This document shows, in pieces, positions 16,114-24,747 of a stretch of DNA of 64,000 bases. Origin of the DNA: Capillimicrobium parvum (GTDB lineage Bacteria > Actinomycetota > Thermoleophilia > Solirubrobacterales > Solirubrobacteraceae); the NCBI RefSeq assembly GCF_021172045.1, contig NZ_CP087164.1, forward strand, positions 3,348,001 through 3,412,000, given 5' to 3'. The notes under the pieces were generated by a model, which saw nothing but the letters and a program-made list of their open reading frames with translations, ran no database searches and was not told where the DNA came from. How positions within the stretch are numbered: the first letter of the stretch is position 1; each line of letters starts with the position of its first letter. The position numbers were made by a program, and so were the translations under genes.

Positions 16114-18060
16114 TCAGCGTTGGGCTGCGAGGTCGACGAACCAGTCGAGTGCGGCGGGGTTGGCGAGGCTGTCGCGGCTGGCCGCCTTCTCGGCCGCCGT
16201 GCCCATGAGGATGCGCTTGACCGGCACCTCGAGGACCTTGCCCGACAGGGTCCGCGGGACCTCGGAGATCTCGTAGACGACGTTGGGCACGTGGCGGGGC
16301 GAGCAATCCTGGCGGATGCGGCGCGCGATCTCCTGCTTGAGGTCGTCGGTCAGGGTGGCGCCGTCGCGCAGCACGACGAACAGCGGCATCCAGCCGTCGA
16401 TGTCGACGACGAGCGCGTCGGTGACCGCGTCGACCGCGAGCACCGCGCGGTAGATCTCGCTGGTGCCCATCCGCACGCCGCCGCGGTTGATGGTCGAGTC
16501 GCTGCGGCCGTAGATGATCGCGGTCCCGCGGTCGGTGATCTCGATCCAGTCGCCGTGGCGCCAGACCCCGGGGAACATGTCGAAGTACGCCTCGTGATAC
16601 CGGGAGCCGTCCGGGTCGTTCCACAGCCCCGTCGGCATCGACGGCAGCGGCTCGGTGATCACCAGCTCGCCGACCTCTCCGATCAGCGGCCGGCCCTCCT
16701 CGTCGAAGGACTCGACGCGCGCGCCGAGCGAGCGGGCCTGCAGCTCGCCCTCGTAGACCGGCAGCGTCGGCACCCCGCCCACGAACGCCGTGCACACGTC
16801 GCTGCCACCCGACGTCGAGAACAGCCACGTGTCGGCGCCCACGTGCTCGTAGACCCACTCAAAGCCCTCCGGCGCCAGCGGCGACCCCGTCGAGCCGACC
16901 GACCGCAGCGCCGACAGATCGCGCCCCGCGCCGGGCTCGATGCCCGCCTTCATGCACGCCGCGATGTAGCTCGCGCTCGTACCGAACGTCGTGATCTGCG
17001 CCTCGGCCGCGAGATCCCACAGCGCCGTCATGTCCGGATAGCCCGGGTTGCCGTCGTAGAGCACGATCGACGCCTCGGTCAGAAGACAGCCGACGAGGAA
17101 GTTCCACATCATCCAGCCCGTCGTGGTGAACCAGAACACCCGGTCGCCCGCCCGCGCGTCGACGTGCAGGTTCTGGTGCTTGAGCTGCTCCAGCAGGATG
17201 CCGCCCTGGCCCTGCACGATCGCCTTCGGCAGCCCGGTCGTGCCCGAGCTGTAGAGCACCCACAGCGGGTGATCGAACGCCACCTGCTCGAAGGAGAGCT
17301 TCGCGCCCTCCGGCCCCAGGAACTCCTCCCACGCCACGGCCCCGTCGAGCGTCGCCGACTCGTCGAGGTAGCCGAGCAGCACCGTCGCGCGCAGCGACGG
17401 CATCTCGCGCCGCAGCCCGTCGACGATGTCGCGGCGGTCGAAGTCGCGCCCGTTGTAGCGGTAGCCGTCGACCGCCAGCAGCACCTTCGGCTCGATCTGC
17501 GCGAAGCGGTCGACCACGCTGCGCGCCCCGAAGTCCGGCGAGCACGACGACCACGTCGCCCCCAGCGACGCGCACGCCAGCACGCCCGCGACCGCCTCGA
17601 CGCAGTTGGGGACGTAGGCCACCACGCGATCGCCCCGCACCACGCCCTGCGCGCGCAGCCCGGCCGCGATCCGCGCCGTGAGCGCGCGCAGCTCGCCCCA
17701 CGTCGTCTCGGCCAGCGCACGCCCCTCGCCCGCCGCGCGGATCGCCACCGCCTCGGGATCCTTGCCGCGAAAGACGTGCTCGGCCCAGTTCAGCCGCGCG
17801 CCGACGAACCACTCCGCGCCCGGCATCTCGCGCCGGCCGAGCACCCGCTCGTAGGGCACCGACGCCTGTACCTCGAAGAAGTCCCAGATCGACGCCCAGA
17901 ACCCCTCGACGTCGTCGACCGACCACTGCCACAGCTCGTCGTAGCCGGCGAACGAGCGACCCAGCCGCTCCTCCAGCCAGGCCTGGTAGCGGGTCAGCGT
18001 GGCATTCTCGATGCGCTCGGGCGAAGGCTCCCAGAGCACGGGCGGGGCGGTCGTCGGCAT
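16114..18060 (-). CDS. Acetoacetyl-CoA synthetase (first copy)
   Basis: Activates acetoacetate (or a related short keto/branched acid) to its CoA thioester with ATP. The 648-residue protein has the N-terminal AACS cap (LGRSFAGYDELWQWSVDD), the P-loop YSSGTTGLPKAIV, the adenylate motif STGSPLAPEGF, GDWIEITDRG with GRSDSTINRGGVR, and the C-terminal lysine segment RTLSGKVLEVPVKR. A second copy lies at 40432-42405. It follows the 384-residue membrane protein by 15 bases and heads toward the MFS and SBP56 genes. The AACS subfamily is clear. True substrate may differ between the two copies. Confidence 0.9.
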   Translation of the reverse strand: MPTTAPPVLWEPSPERIENATLTRYQAWLEERLGRSFAGYDELWQWSVDDVEGFWASIWDFFEVQASVPYERVLGRREMPGAEWFVGARLNWAEHVFRGKDPEAVAIRAAGEGRALAETTWGELRALTARIAAGLRAQGVVRGDRVVAYVPNCVEAVAGVLACASLGATWSSCSPDFGARSVVDRFAQIEPKVLLAVDGYRYNGRDFDRRDIVDGLRREMPSLRATVLLGYLDESATLDGAVAWEEFLGPEGAKLSFEQVAFDHPLWVLYSSGTTGLPKAIVQGQGGILLEQLKHQNLHVDARAGDRVFWFTTTGWMMWNFLVGCLLTEASIVLYDGNPGYPDMTALWDLAAEAQITTFGTSASYIAACMKAGIEPGAGRDLSALRSVGSTGSPLAPEGFEWVYEHVGADTWLFSTSGGSDVCTAFVGGVPTLPVYEGELQARSLGARVESFDEEGRPLIGEVGELVITEPLPSMPTGLWNDPDGSRYHEAYFDMFPGVWRHGDWIEITDRGTAIIYGRSDSTINRGGVRMGTSEIYRAVLAVDAVTDALVVDIDGWMPLFVVLRDGATLTDDLKQEIARRIRQDCSPRHVPNVVYEISEVPRTLSGKVLEVPVKRILMGTAAEKAASRDSLANPAALDWFVDLAAQR

Positions 18061-18075
18061 GGGCGCGAATATAGG

Positions 18076-19230
18076 TCAGGCCGCCGGAGCGGGCGCGGCC
18101 GGCGCCACCGGCCCGACCGGGTCCTTCACCGTGCGCCGGCGCACCATCTCGACGTCGACGACCGCGACGATGACGAGCAGGAGCGCCGCGATGGCGGTCC
18201 GGATGCCCGGGATGACGCCGATCGCCAGCAGCGCGAGCAGCACGGCCAGCACCGCGCCGTGGACCATCTCGGGCCGCGCCAGCAGGGCCGGGCGCAGGAA
18301 CGTCCGGATCCGCAGCGCGAGGCGCGACGGGCCCGACAGCCAGGCCCCGAGCAGGAGCAGCAGCGCGAGCAGCAGGAGCGTGCGCGCGATCTTGGCCAGC
18401 AGGGACGTCCCGATGGCGAACGCCGAGTCCGCCGCAGCCTGCCCGGTGGACGTGTTCGCCAGGTCGCCGATGACCTGGTTGCCCAGCACGCGGCGCAAGA
18501 GCAGCACCACGATCGCCGCCACGATGAGCGACAGCGCGGCCGCGGCCGTGATCTCCCGCCGGTGGCCGCGGGCCAGCCAGATCGCGATGCCGAGCAGGAC
18601 GAGCGCGAGCAGGAACAGCACGATCGCGAGCGTCTTGAGCAGCTTGACGACCGTCCGCATGGCGTCGAGCTGCTGCGCGTCCATGATCTTGATGACCCCG
18701 GCGCTCTCCGGCAGCCGCGAGCCGTCGATCGGCAGCCCGAGCTGGTCGCCCACCAGCGCGATGAGCGGGCGCACGTCGAGGACCACCGCGTCGCCGTTCT
18801 CGCGGATCGCCCGGCTCTCGTTGTTGACCAGCGCGATGAACTGGTCGTGCGTGATCGACGCGGCCTTGGCCCAGAGCACCTGCAGCCGCGGCGCGTCGAG
18901 CAGCTTCTCGACGGCCCGGACGGCGGGCTCGCGCAGCGCGCCCGCGGCCGGCGCGGCGAGCGGCTGCAGCCGCGGCGGGAGCGCGTCGCGCAGCTTCGCG
19001 GCCGGGTCGGCGTTGGTGTAGACCTGATCGACGAGGTAGGTCGCGAGCGCCGTGTGGATCGAGTCGTCGGCGATGAGCGCCTGCGTCGTCTGATCCCAGT
19101 TGTCCTTCTCGAGGAGCTGGCGCGCCGTCCAGACCGCGAAGATGGCCAGGATCGCCACGATCGCCCCGGCGACGAGCAGTCCGTAGATCGCGGCGCGGCG
19201 GCCTCGGGAGAGCTGCATGGCGCCCATCAT
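18076..19230 (-). CDS. Actinobacterial multi-span membrane protein of unknown function
   Basis: A 384-residue protein with one N-terminal membrane span (about 13-35), a roughly 165-residue external or cytosolic helical domain, and four more spans (about 208-228, 236-255, 285-305 and 325-355). The extracellular-type domain contains DNWDQTTQALIADDSIHTAL and YLVDQVY, a pattern repeated in uncharacterised actinobacterial membrane proteins. Two ATGs, at 19230 and 19218, compete as starts. It is the first gene of the unit leading to AACS. No function can be assigned. Confidence 0.7.
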   Translation of the reverse strand: MMGAMQLSRGRRAAIYGLLVAGAIVAILAIFAVWTARQLLEKDNWDQTTQALIADDSIHTALATYLVDQVYTNADPAAKLRDALPPRLQPLAAPAAGALREPAVRAVEKLLDAPRLQVLWAKAASITHDQFIALVNNESRAIRENGDAVVLDVRPLIALVGDQLGLPIDGSRLPESAGVIKIMDAQQLDAMRTVVKLLKTLAIVLFLLALVLLGIAIWLARGHRREITAAAALSLIVAAIVVLLLRRVLGNQVIGDLANTSTGQAAADSAFAIGTSLLAKIARTLLLLALLLLLGAWLSGPSRLALRIRTFLRPALLARPEMVHGAVLAVLLALLAIGVIPGIRTAIAALLLVIVAVVDVEMVRRRTVKDPVGPVAPAAPAPAA

Positions 19231-19306
19231 CTCCGCCGCACCGGCGGCACGGCAATCGTGGGCGCATGCCTGTCGCGCAGGTGCCCGCGCCGTTTACCCT
19301 GGCCGC

Positions 19307-20056
19307 GTGCAACCGGACCGCCTGACCTGGCTCGGGCACGCGACCGTGCTTATCGAGCTGGGCGGCGTGCGTCTGCTGACCGATCCGGTGCTGCGCTCGC
19401 GCGTCGCGCACCTGCGCCGCCACGCCCCGCCGGCGCCGGCGACCGGCGAGCTCGACGCCGTGCTCGTCTCCCACGCGCACCGCGACCACCTCGACGTGCC
19501 GAGCCTGCGCGGTCTGCGCCCGGCACCGCGCGAGCTCGTCGTGCCGCCCGGCGTCGGGCGCATCGTGCGCGGCAAGACGGGCGCGCACGTGCAGGAGCTG
19601 CCCGCGGGCGGCGCGCTCGACGTCGGCGCGGCGCGCGTCCTCGCGGTGCCCGCGGTGCACGACACCCGGCGCAGCCCGGTCTCCGGCGCCTCGGAAGCGG
19701 TGGGCTTCGTCGTCGAGGCGGCCGGCCGGCGCGTCTACTTCGCCGGCGACACGTCCGTGTTCGACGGCATGAGCGACCTCGGCCCGCTCGACGTCGCGCT
19801 GCTGCCGATCTGGGGCTGGGGCCCGTCGCTCGGGCCCGGCCACATGGATCCGGGCGAGGCGGTCGATGCGCTCGAGCTGCTGCGTCCGGAGGTCGCCGTG
19901 CCGATCCACTGGGGCACGCTGCTGCCCATCGGTCTGCGGCGCCGCCACGGGCACGTCCTGCGCGCCCCGCTCGAGGCCTTCGTGCGCGGCGCCGGCGAGC
20001 GCTGCCCGGACGTGCGCCTCGCCGTCCTCGACCCCGGCGGCCAGGTCGCGCTGTGA
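19307..20056 (+). CDS. MBL-fold metal-dependent hydrolase (UlaG-like)
   Basis: A 249-residue metallo-beta-lactamase-fold protein from the GTG at 19307. It opens TWLGHATVLIELGGVRLLTD, as in UlaG and NAPE-PLD-type lactonases, and has the metal motif SHAHRDHLD, further ligands in VPAVHDT, FAGDT and PIHWGT. It probably acts as a lactonase or phosphodiesterase with two metal ions. A longer reading from 19217 would overlap the divergent gene. Its TGA overlaps the GTG of the next gene by 4 bases (GTGA), so expression is coupled. The substrate is unknown. Confidence 0.85.
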   Translation: MQPDRLTWLGHATVLIELGGVRLLTDPVLRSRVAHLRRHAPPAPATGELDAVLVSHAHRDHLDVPSLRGLRPAPRELVVPPGVGRIVRGKTGAHVQELPAGGALDVGAARVLAVPAVHDTRRSPVSGASEAVGFVVEAAGRRVYFAGDTSVFDGMSDLGPLDVALLPIWGWGPSLGPGHMDPGEAVDALELLRPEVAVPIHWGTLLPIGLRRRHGHVLRAPLEAFVRGAGERCPDVRLAVLDPGGQVAL

Positions 20057-22227
20057 TCCGCCGCGCGCTCGTCACGGTCGTCGTCTCGACGCTGGCGCTG
20101 CTCGTGCTCAACGCGATCCTGCCCGGCTTCCACGTCGACACGATCGGCGCGGCCGTCGGCGCGGCGGTCGTCTGCGCGGTCCTCAACGCGCTCGTCTGGC
20201 CGCTGGTCATCCGCTTCGCCCTGCCGATCACCGTGCTCACACTCGGCGGCGCGGTGCTCCTGCTCAACGGGCTCGTGGTCCTCGCCGCCGCGTGGATCGT
20301 CCCGGGCGTCCACGTCGATGACATCTGGACCGCCATCGCGGTGACGTTCGGACTGACGGCTGCGAGCACCCTCGCGGGCTCCGCGGCGGCGATCGACGAC
20401 GAGGGCCGCGTGCGCCGCCACCTGCGCCGCCACGCGCCGGCCGGCCGCGGCGACGACGGCGTCCCCGGCGTCCTCTTCCTCGAGATCGACGGCCTCGCCC
20501 ACGAGGTCCTCGTCCGCGCCCTGCGCGACGGCAACGCGCCCACGCTCTCGCGCTGGCTGCGCGACGGCAGCCACCGGCTGGTGCGGTGGGAGACCGACTG
20601 GTCGTCGCAGACCGGCGCCTGCCAGGCCGGGCTGCTGCACGGCGACAACGACGACATGCCCGCCTTCCGCTGGTGGGAGAAGGAGCACGGGCGCGCGATC
20701 GTCACGAACCACCCGCGCGACGCGGCCGAGATCGAGCGGCGGATCTCCGACGGCCGCGGCCTCCTGCACGCCGACGGCGCGAGCCGGGCGAACATCCTCT
20801 CCGGCGACGCCCCGCACTCGCTCCTGACGATGAGCACCGTGATGCAGCTGCGCCGGCCGGGCAGCCGGCTCGGCGAGGACTACGCCGCGTACTTCTCGAG
20901 CCCGTACAACCTCGCGCACACGGTGCTCGCCTCGATCGCGCACGTCGCGCGCGAGCTGCGCGCGGCCGCGGAGCAGCGCCACCTCGACGTGCAGCCGCGC
21001 ATCCGCCGCACGCTGGGCTACGCCCCGGTCCGCGCGTGGGCGACGGCGGTCCAGCGCGACCTGCAGGTGGCGGCGGTCGTCGCCGACGCCCATGCCGGCC
21101 GGCCCGTCGTGTACACGACGTTCCTCGCCTACGACGAGGTCGCCCACCACTCCGGGATCGAGCGCAGCGACACGCTCGCGGTGCTGCGCGACGTCGACCG
21201 CCAGATCGGGCGGATCGCCGCGGCCGCCGCCGCGGCGTCGCGCCCGTACGAGATCGTCGTCCTGTCCGACCACGGCCAGACCCAGGGCGCGACGTTCCGC
21301 GACCGCTACGGGCAGACGCTCGAAGGGCTGGTCCGGGCGACGTGCCGGACGGAGAGCGTCGCCGCGGAGGGATCCGGCGAGGACGAGGCGCTGGGGCGCA
21401 TGGGCGCCGCGCTGACCGAGGCCGCCTCGGGCACGGGCCTGGCCGCGCGGACGGTGCGCGGGGTGACCCGGCGCCGGCAGGTCGACGGCGAGGTGCGGCT
21501 CGGTGCCCGAGCGCCCGCGGACGGCGACAGCGCCGGCGAGGTGCGGCTCGGTGCCCGAGCGCCCGCGGACGGCGACAGCGCCGGCGAGGTGCGGCTCGGT
21601 GCCCGAGCGCCCGCGGACGGCGACGGCGACGGCGACCGGGACGAGGACGGGGGCCGTCCCGCGCTGCCCGCCGCGCCCGAGCCGCCGCCCGAGATCGTCG
21701 TCATGGCGTCCGGCTGCCTCGGGCTCATCACCTTCCCGCGCATCCCCGGCCGCGCGACGCGCCAGCAGATCGACGAGCGCTACCCCGACCTGCTGCCGAC
21801 CCTGCGCGCGCACCCCGGCATCGGCTTCGTCCACGTGCGCTGCGCCGAGCACGGCGCGCTCGTCCTCGGGCCGCGCGGCAGGTGCCGGCTGCACTCCGGC
21901 GAGGTCGAGGGCGAGGACCCGCTCGCGCCGTTCGGCCCCAACGCCGCCGCCCACGTCCTGCGCACGGACGGCTTCGCACACTGCCCGGACATCCTCGTCA
22001 ACAGCACCTACTGGCCGGAGACCGGCGAGGTCGCCGCCTTCGAGGAGCTCGTTGGCTCGCACGGCGGGATGGGCGGCCCGCAGGCCTATCCGTTCATCCT
22101 GGCGCCCGCCGGGTGGGCGCTGCCCGGCGAGGAGGTCGTCGGCGCCGAGCACATGCACCGATGGATGCGGCGCTGGCTAGCGGACCTCGGCCACGCGGCG
22201 TTCCGCGACGACGCCCACGATGCCTAG
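20053..22227 (+). CDS. Fusion of holin-4-like membrane domain and alkaline-phosphatase-superfamily phosphodiesterase
   Basis: A 724-residue protein starting at GTG 20053. Residues 1-115 hold four membrane spans of the PhageHol_4_2 type (LNALVWPLVIRFALPITVLT is diagnostic). Residues about 140-480 and 545-724 resemble a type I phosphodiesterase/nucleotide pyrophosphatase: FLEIDGLAHEVL, YDEVAHHSG and VVLSDHGQTQG carry the expected metal-ligand Asp/His residues. Between the halves is an insert with three copies of a 16-residue repeat (GEVRLGARAPADGDSA). Similar fusions occur in actinobacteria; the holin part is a membrane anchor here, not phage lysis. Likely substrates are nucleotides, lipids or envelope polymers. 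Confidence 0.85.
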   Translation: MIRRALVTVVVSTLALLVLNAILPGFHVDTIGAAVGAAVVCAVLNALVWPLVIRFALPITVLTLGGAVLLLNGLVVLAAAWIVPGVHVDDIWTAIAVTFGLTAASTLAGSAAAIDDEGRVRRHLRRHAPAGRGDDGVPGVLFLEIDGLAHEVLVRALRDGNAPTLSRWLRDGSHRLVRWETDWSSQTGACQAGLLHGDNDDMPAFRWWEKEHGRAIVTNHPRDAAEIERRISDGRGLLHADGASRANILSGDAPHSLLTMSTVMQLRRPGSRLGEDYAAYFSSPYNLAHTVLASIAHVARELRAAAEQRHLDVQPRIRRTLGYAPVRAWATAVQRDLQVAAVVADAHAGRPVVYTTFLAYDEVAHHSGIERSDTLAVLRDVDRQIGRIAAAAAAASRPYEIVVLSDHGQTQGATFRDRYGQTLEGLVRATCRTESVAAEGSGEDEALGRMGAALTEAASGTGLAARTVRGVTRRRQVDGEVRLGARAPADGDSAGEVRLGARAPADGDSAGEVRLGARAPADGDGDGDRDEDGGRPALPAAPEPPPEIVVMASGCLGLITFPRIPGRATRQQIDERYPDLLPTLRAHPGIGFVHVRCAEHGALVLGPRGRCRLHSGEVEGEDPLAPFGPNAAAHVLRTDGFAHCPDILVNSTYWPETGEVAAFEELVGSHGGMGGPQAYPFILAPAGWALPGEEVVGAEHMHRWMRRWLADLGHAAFRDDAHDA
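21487..21630 (+). repeat. Three tandem 48-bp repeats inside the phosphodiesterase gene
   Basis: Units begin at 21487, 21535 and 21583. The first two are identical and the third matches for about 42 bases before passing into a GGCGAC run. Each codes for 16 residues in frame, so copy-number change lengthens the loop without a frameshift. Confidence 0.9.
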
Positions 22228-22236
22228 CCTGAGGAC

Positions 22237-22479
22237 ATGCGCCTGGCCAGCGTCCTCGTCGGCGACATCGTCCTCGTCAACCGCAAGGGCCGCGTGTTCC
22301 ACGCGCTCGTGACCGGCATCGAGCTGCGCGGCCTCGGCATCGAGCCGATCGACAAGCGCGTGACCTATCGGCAGTGCAGCGCCCACGACGTCGTCGGCCA
22401 CTGGGCGCGGCGCGGGCGCCCGCAGGCCGGCGACGAGGAGCTGCGGCCCACCGAGGCGCAGCTGTCCCTCGGCGTATGA
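22237..22479 (+). CDS. Small protein of unknown function coupled to SNF2 helicase
   Basis: An 80-residue protein with a beta-rich N-terminal half (LVGDIVLVNRKGRVFHALVT) resembling a small barrel and a charged C-terminal half. GAGGAC lies just upstream of the ATG. It starts 9 bases after the phosphodiesterase stop and its TGA overlaps the helicase ATG (ATGA), so the reading is well supported as a gene. I recognise no family. Coupling suggests it may work with the helicase, but nothing in its sequence shows how. Confidence 0.65.
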   Translation: MRLASVLVGDIVLVNRKGRVFHALVTGIELRGLGIEPIDKRVTYRQCSAHDVVGHWARRGRPQAGDEELRPTEAQLSLGV

Positions 22480-24632
22480 AGCTCGCCGAGCCGGCGTACA
22501 ACGTCGAGCTGCGCGAGCGCCCGGAGCGCGGGCGCATCGTCGTGCTGTCGTTCCCGTACCGGTCGGACATCGTCGACGCCGTGCGGGCGATCCCCGGCCG
22601 CCGCTTCGACTGGGACGTGCGCGAGTGGTGGGCGCCCGCGGACGACTGGGCGGGCGCGCACGTCGCCGAGATCGTCAAGCGCTTCCCGCATCTGCGCGTC
22701 GCCGCGGACGCCGCCGTGTGGCTCGACGGCCTCGGCGAGCGCTGGATCGGCCGCGTCACCACCGGCCGGCACGAGGGCCGCGGATGGTTCATCTGCGAGA
22801 CGCGCGCGGGGACGCTGCCCGACTCGCTCGCCGCCCGTGCCGTCGTCCAGGGCGCCCACCACCGGCTCCCGCTCGAGCCCGATGTGGCCGAGGCGCTCGG
22901 CGAGCTGCCATCCGCCCGGATGGACCCGCGCGCCGCGGACTGCGCGAGCCGGCTGCAGGTGGGTCTGCCGCCGCCGCCGGCGATGATCGCGCTCGCCACG
23001 GGCGTCACGGGCGACCGCCTGCGCCTCGACGTGCTCTGGGACCAGTCGGCGGCGATCGCGTTCGCCGAGCTGCCCGGGGTCGAGGGAGCGAGCCGGACGC
23101 TGCCGGTGGACCCGTGGGTCGTGCCCGCGATCGACCGCTTCGTGCGCGATCACGGCGTCGAGGTCGGGGGGCGCGCGCGTCCGGTCCTCGAGGCGCTGCG
23201 CCGCGAGCACGATGCCGCCATGGCCGCGGTCGACCGTTCGCGCGCGACCGACGGCCCGCCGTTGGATCCGTCGGTGCGCCTCGGGGGCACGCTCGAGCCG
23301 TTCCAGCGCGCCGGGGTCCAGTACGTGCTCGACGCGCGCCGTACGTTCCTCGCCGACGAGCAGGGCCTCGGCAAGACGGTGCAGGCGCTCGCCGCCCTCG
23401 AGGCCGACGAGGCGTTCCCGGCGGTCGTCGTCTGCCCGGCCTCGCTCAAGCTCAACTGGGAGCGCGAGGCGCAGCGCTGGCTGCCGCACCGGACGCGCAC
23501 CGTCGTCTCCGGCCGCGGCGGCGTCGCCGCGAGCGCGGACATCACGATCCTCAACTACGAGATCGTCGAGGCGCACACCGACCGGCTGCGCCTGCGCCGC
23601 CCGCGGGCGCTCGTCGTCGACGAGTCGCACCTCGTCAAGAACCCCCGGGCGAAGCGCACGCGGGCGGTCCGCCGCCTCGCCGACGCCGTCGCGCCCGACG
23701 GGCTCAAGCTCGCGCTGACGGGCACGCCGGTGATGAACCACCCCGACGAGCTCATCGCCCAACTGCGGGTCATCGACCGCCTGTCGGACTTCGGCAGCGG
23801 TGCGCGCTTCAGCCAGCGCTTCCGCGGCGGGCACGGCGCCGAGGAGCGCCTGCACTGGCATCTGCGCCGCCACTGCTTCGCCCGGCGCCTGAAGAGCGAG
23901 GTCCTGCCGCAACTGCCGGCCAAGCGCCGCACGGTCGTGCCGGTCGCATTGACCAACGAGGACGAGTACCGCCTGGCCGAGCGCGACGTCATCGCCTGGC
24001 TGCAGTCGCTGCCGCTCGACCTCCAGGAGCTCGATGCCAAGGTGGCGGCGGCGCGGCGCGCCGAGCGGCTCGCCCAGCTCAACGCGCTCAAGCGCATCGC
24101 CGCGCGCGGCAAGCTCGCCGCCGCCCTGAGCTGGATCGGCGACTTCCTCGCCTCGGAGGAGCCGCTCGTCGTCTTCGCCCACCACACCGACGTGCAGGAG
24201 GCGGTCCTCGCGCGCTTCCCGGAGGCCGGGCACCTGCTCGGGCGCGACTCGGGCCCCGCGCGCGACGCCACCGTGCGGGCCTTCCAGCAGCCGGCGGGCC
24301 CGCAGCTGCTCGTGTGCTCGACGCCCGTCGCCTCTCAGGGCATCACGCTGACGCGCGCGACGAACGTCTGCTTCCTCGAGCTCGAGTGGACGCCGGCGGT
24401 CCACGACCAGGCCGAGGACCGCGTGCACCGGATCGGCCAGCGCGACGCGGTGACGGCCTGGTACCTGCTCGCCGCGGACACGATCGACGAGACGATGGCC
24501 CGCCTGATCGAACGCAAGCGCGACCTGGTCGCGGCGGTGACCGACGGGCGCGAGCGCGACGCCGAGCCGCTCGTCGCGGCGGTGGCGCGCGAGCTGCGCC
24601 ACGCGCCGATCCGGCATCTCAAGGCGGTGTAG
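22476..24632 (+). CDS. SNF2-family helicase, HARP/SMARCAL1-like
   Basis: A 718-residue superfamily 2 DNA-dependent ATPase. The N-terminus has a HARP-like segment (RFDWDVREWWAP, about 44-55). The core has Walker A DEQGLGKTVQAL, motif II VVDESHLVKN, ALTGTPVMN, and in the second lobe LLVCSTPVASQGITLTRA with the arginine motif QAEDRVHRIGQRD. SMARCAL1-type enzymes anneal single-stranded DNA and remodel stalled forks. It is the last gene of the operon that starts with the metallo-hydrolase. The family is clear; a role in repair is inferred. No nuclease domain is attached. Confidence 0.9.
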   Translation: MKLAEPAYNVELRERPERGRIVVLSFPYRSDIVDAVRAIPGRRFDWDVREWWAPADDWAGAHVAEIVKRFPHLRVAADAAVWLDGLGERWIGRVTTGRHEGRGWFICETRAGTLPDSLAARAVVQGAHHRLPLEPDVAEALGELPSARMDPRAADCASRLQVGLPPPPAMIALATGVTGDRLRLDVLWDQSAAIAFAELPGVEGASRTLPVDPWVVPAIDRFVRDHGVEVGGRARPVLEALRREHDAAMAAVDRSRATDGPPLDPSVRLGGTLEPFQRAGVQYVLDARRTFLADEQGLGKTVQALAALEADEAFPAVVVCPASLKLNWEREAQRWLPHRTRTVVSGRGGVAASADITILNYEIVEAHTDRLRLRRPRALVVDESHLVKNPRAKRTRAVRRLADAVAPDGLKLALTGTPVMNHPDELIAQLRVIDRLSDFGSGARFSQRFRGGHGAEERLHWHLRRHCFARRLKSEVLPQLPAKRRTVVPVALTNEDEYRLAERDVIAWLQSLPLDLQELDAKVAAARRAERLAQLNALKRIAARGKLAAALSWIGDFLASEEPLVVFAHHTDVQEAVLARFPEAGHLLGRDSGPARDATVRAFQQPAGPQLLVCSTPVASQGITLTRATNVCFLELEWTPAVHDQAEDRVHRIGQRDAVTAWYLLAADTIDETMARLIERKRDLVAAVTDGRERDAEPLVAAVARELRHAPIRHLKAV

Positions 24633-24747
24633 GCTCGCGCGCGCCGGCCTGCGATCAGCACCTGCCGGCGTGGCGTGCGACGGCGGCACCCCCGTCCCGT
24701 AGCATCCGGCTCCTGCGGGCCGTCCCCCGGTTCCCGCTCCCTCCTTC

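Noticed and set aside
15940-19200. Very long + strand open frame running from 15940 into the holin-phosphodiesterase gene
   Set aside because: The first 1,100 codons are antisense to the MFS, AACS and membrane-protein genes and rich in Arg, Asp and His without domains; only the part from 20053 is coding. High GC produces such stop-free antisense frames.
16859-19954. Long minus-strand frame overlapping AACS and the MBL hydrolase
   Set aside because: Out of frame with AACS and antisense to the MBL gene; composition is Arg/Ala/Gly-rich with no recognisable motif.
20053-20400. Holin-like domain as a sign of prophage
   Set aside because: It is fused to a phosphodiesterase and surrounded by housekeeping-type genes; no integrase, terminase or structural phage genes are present.
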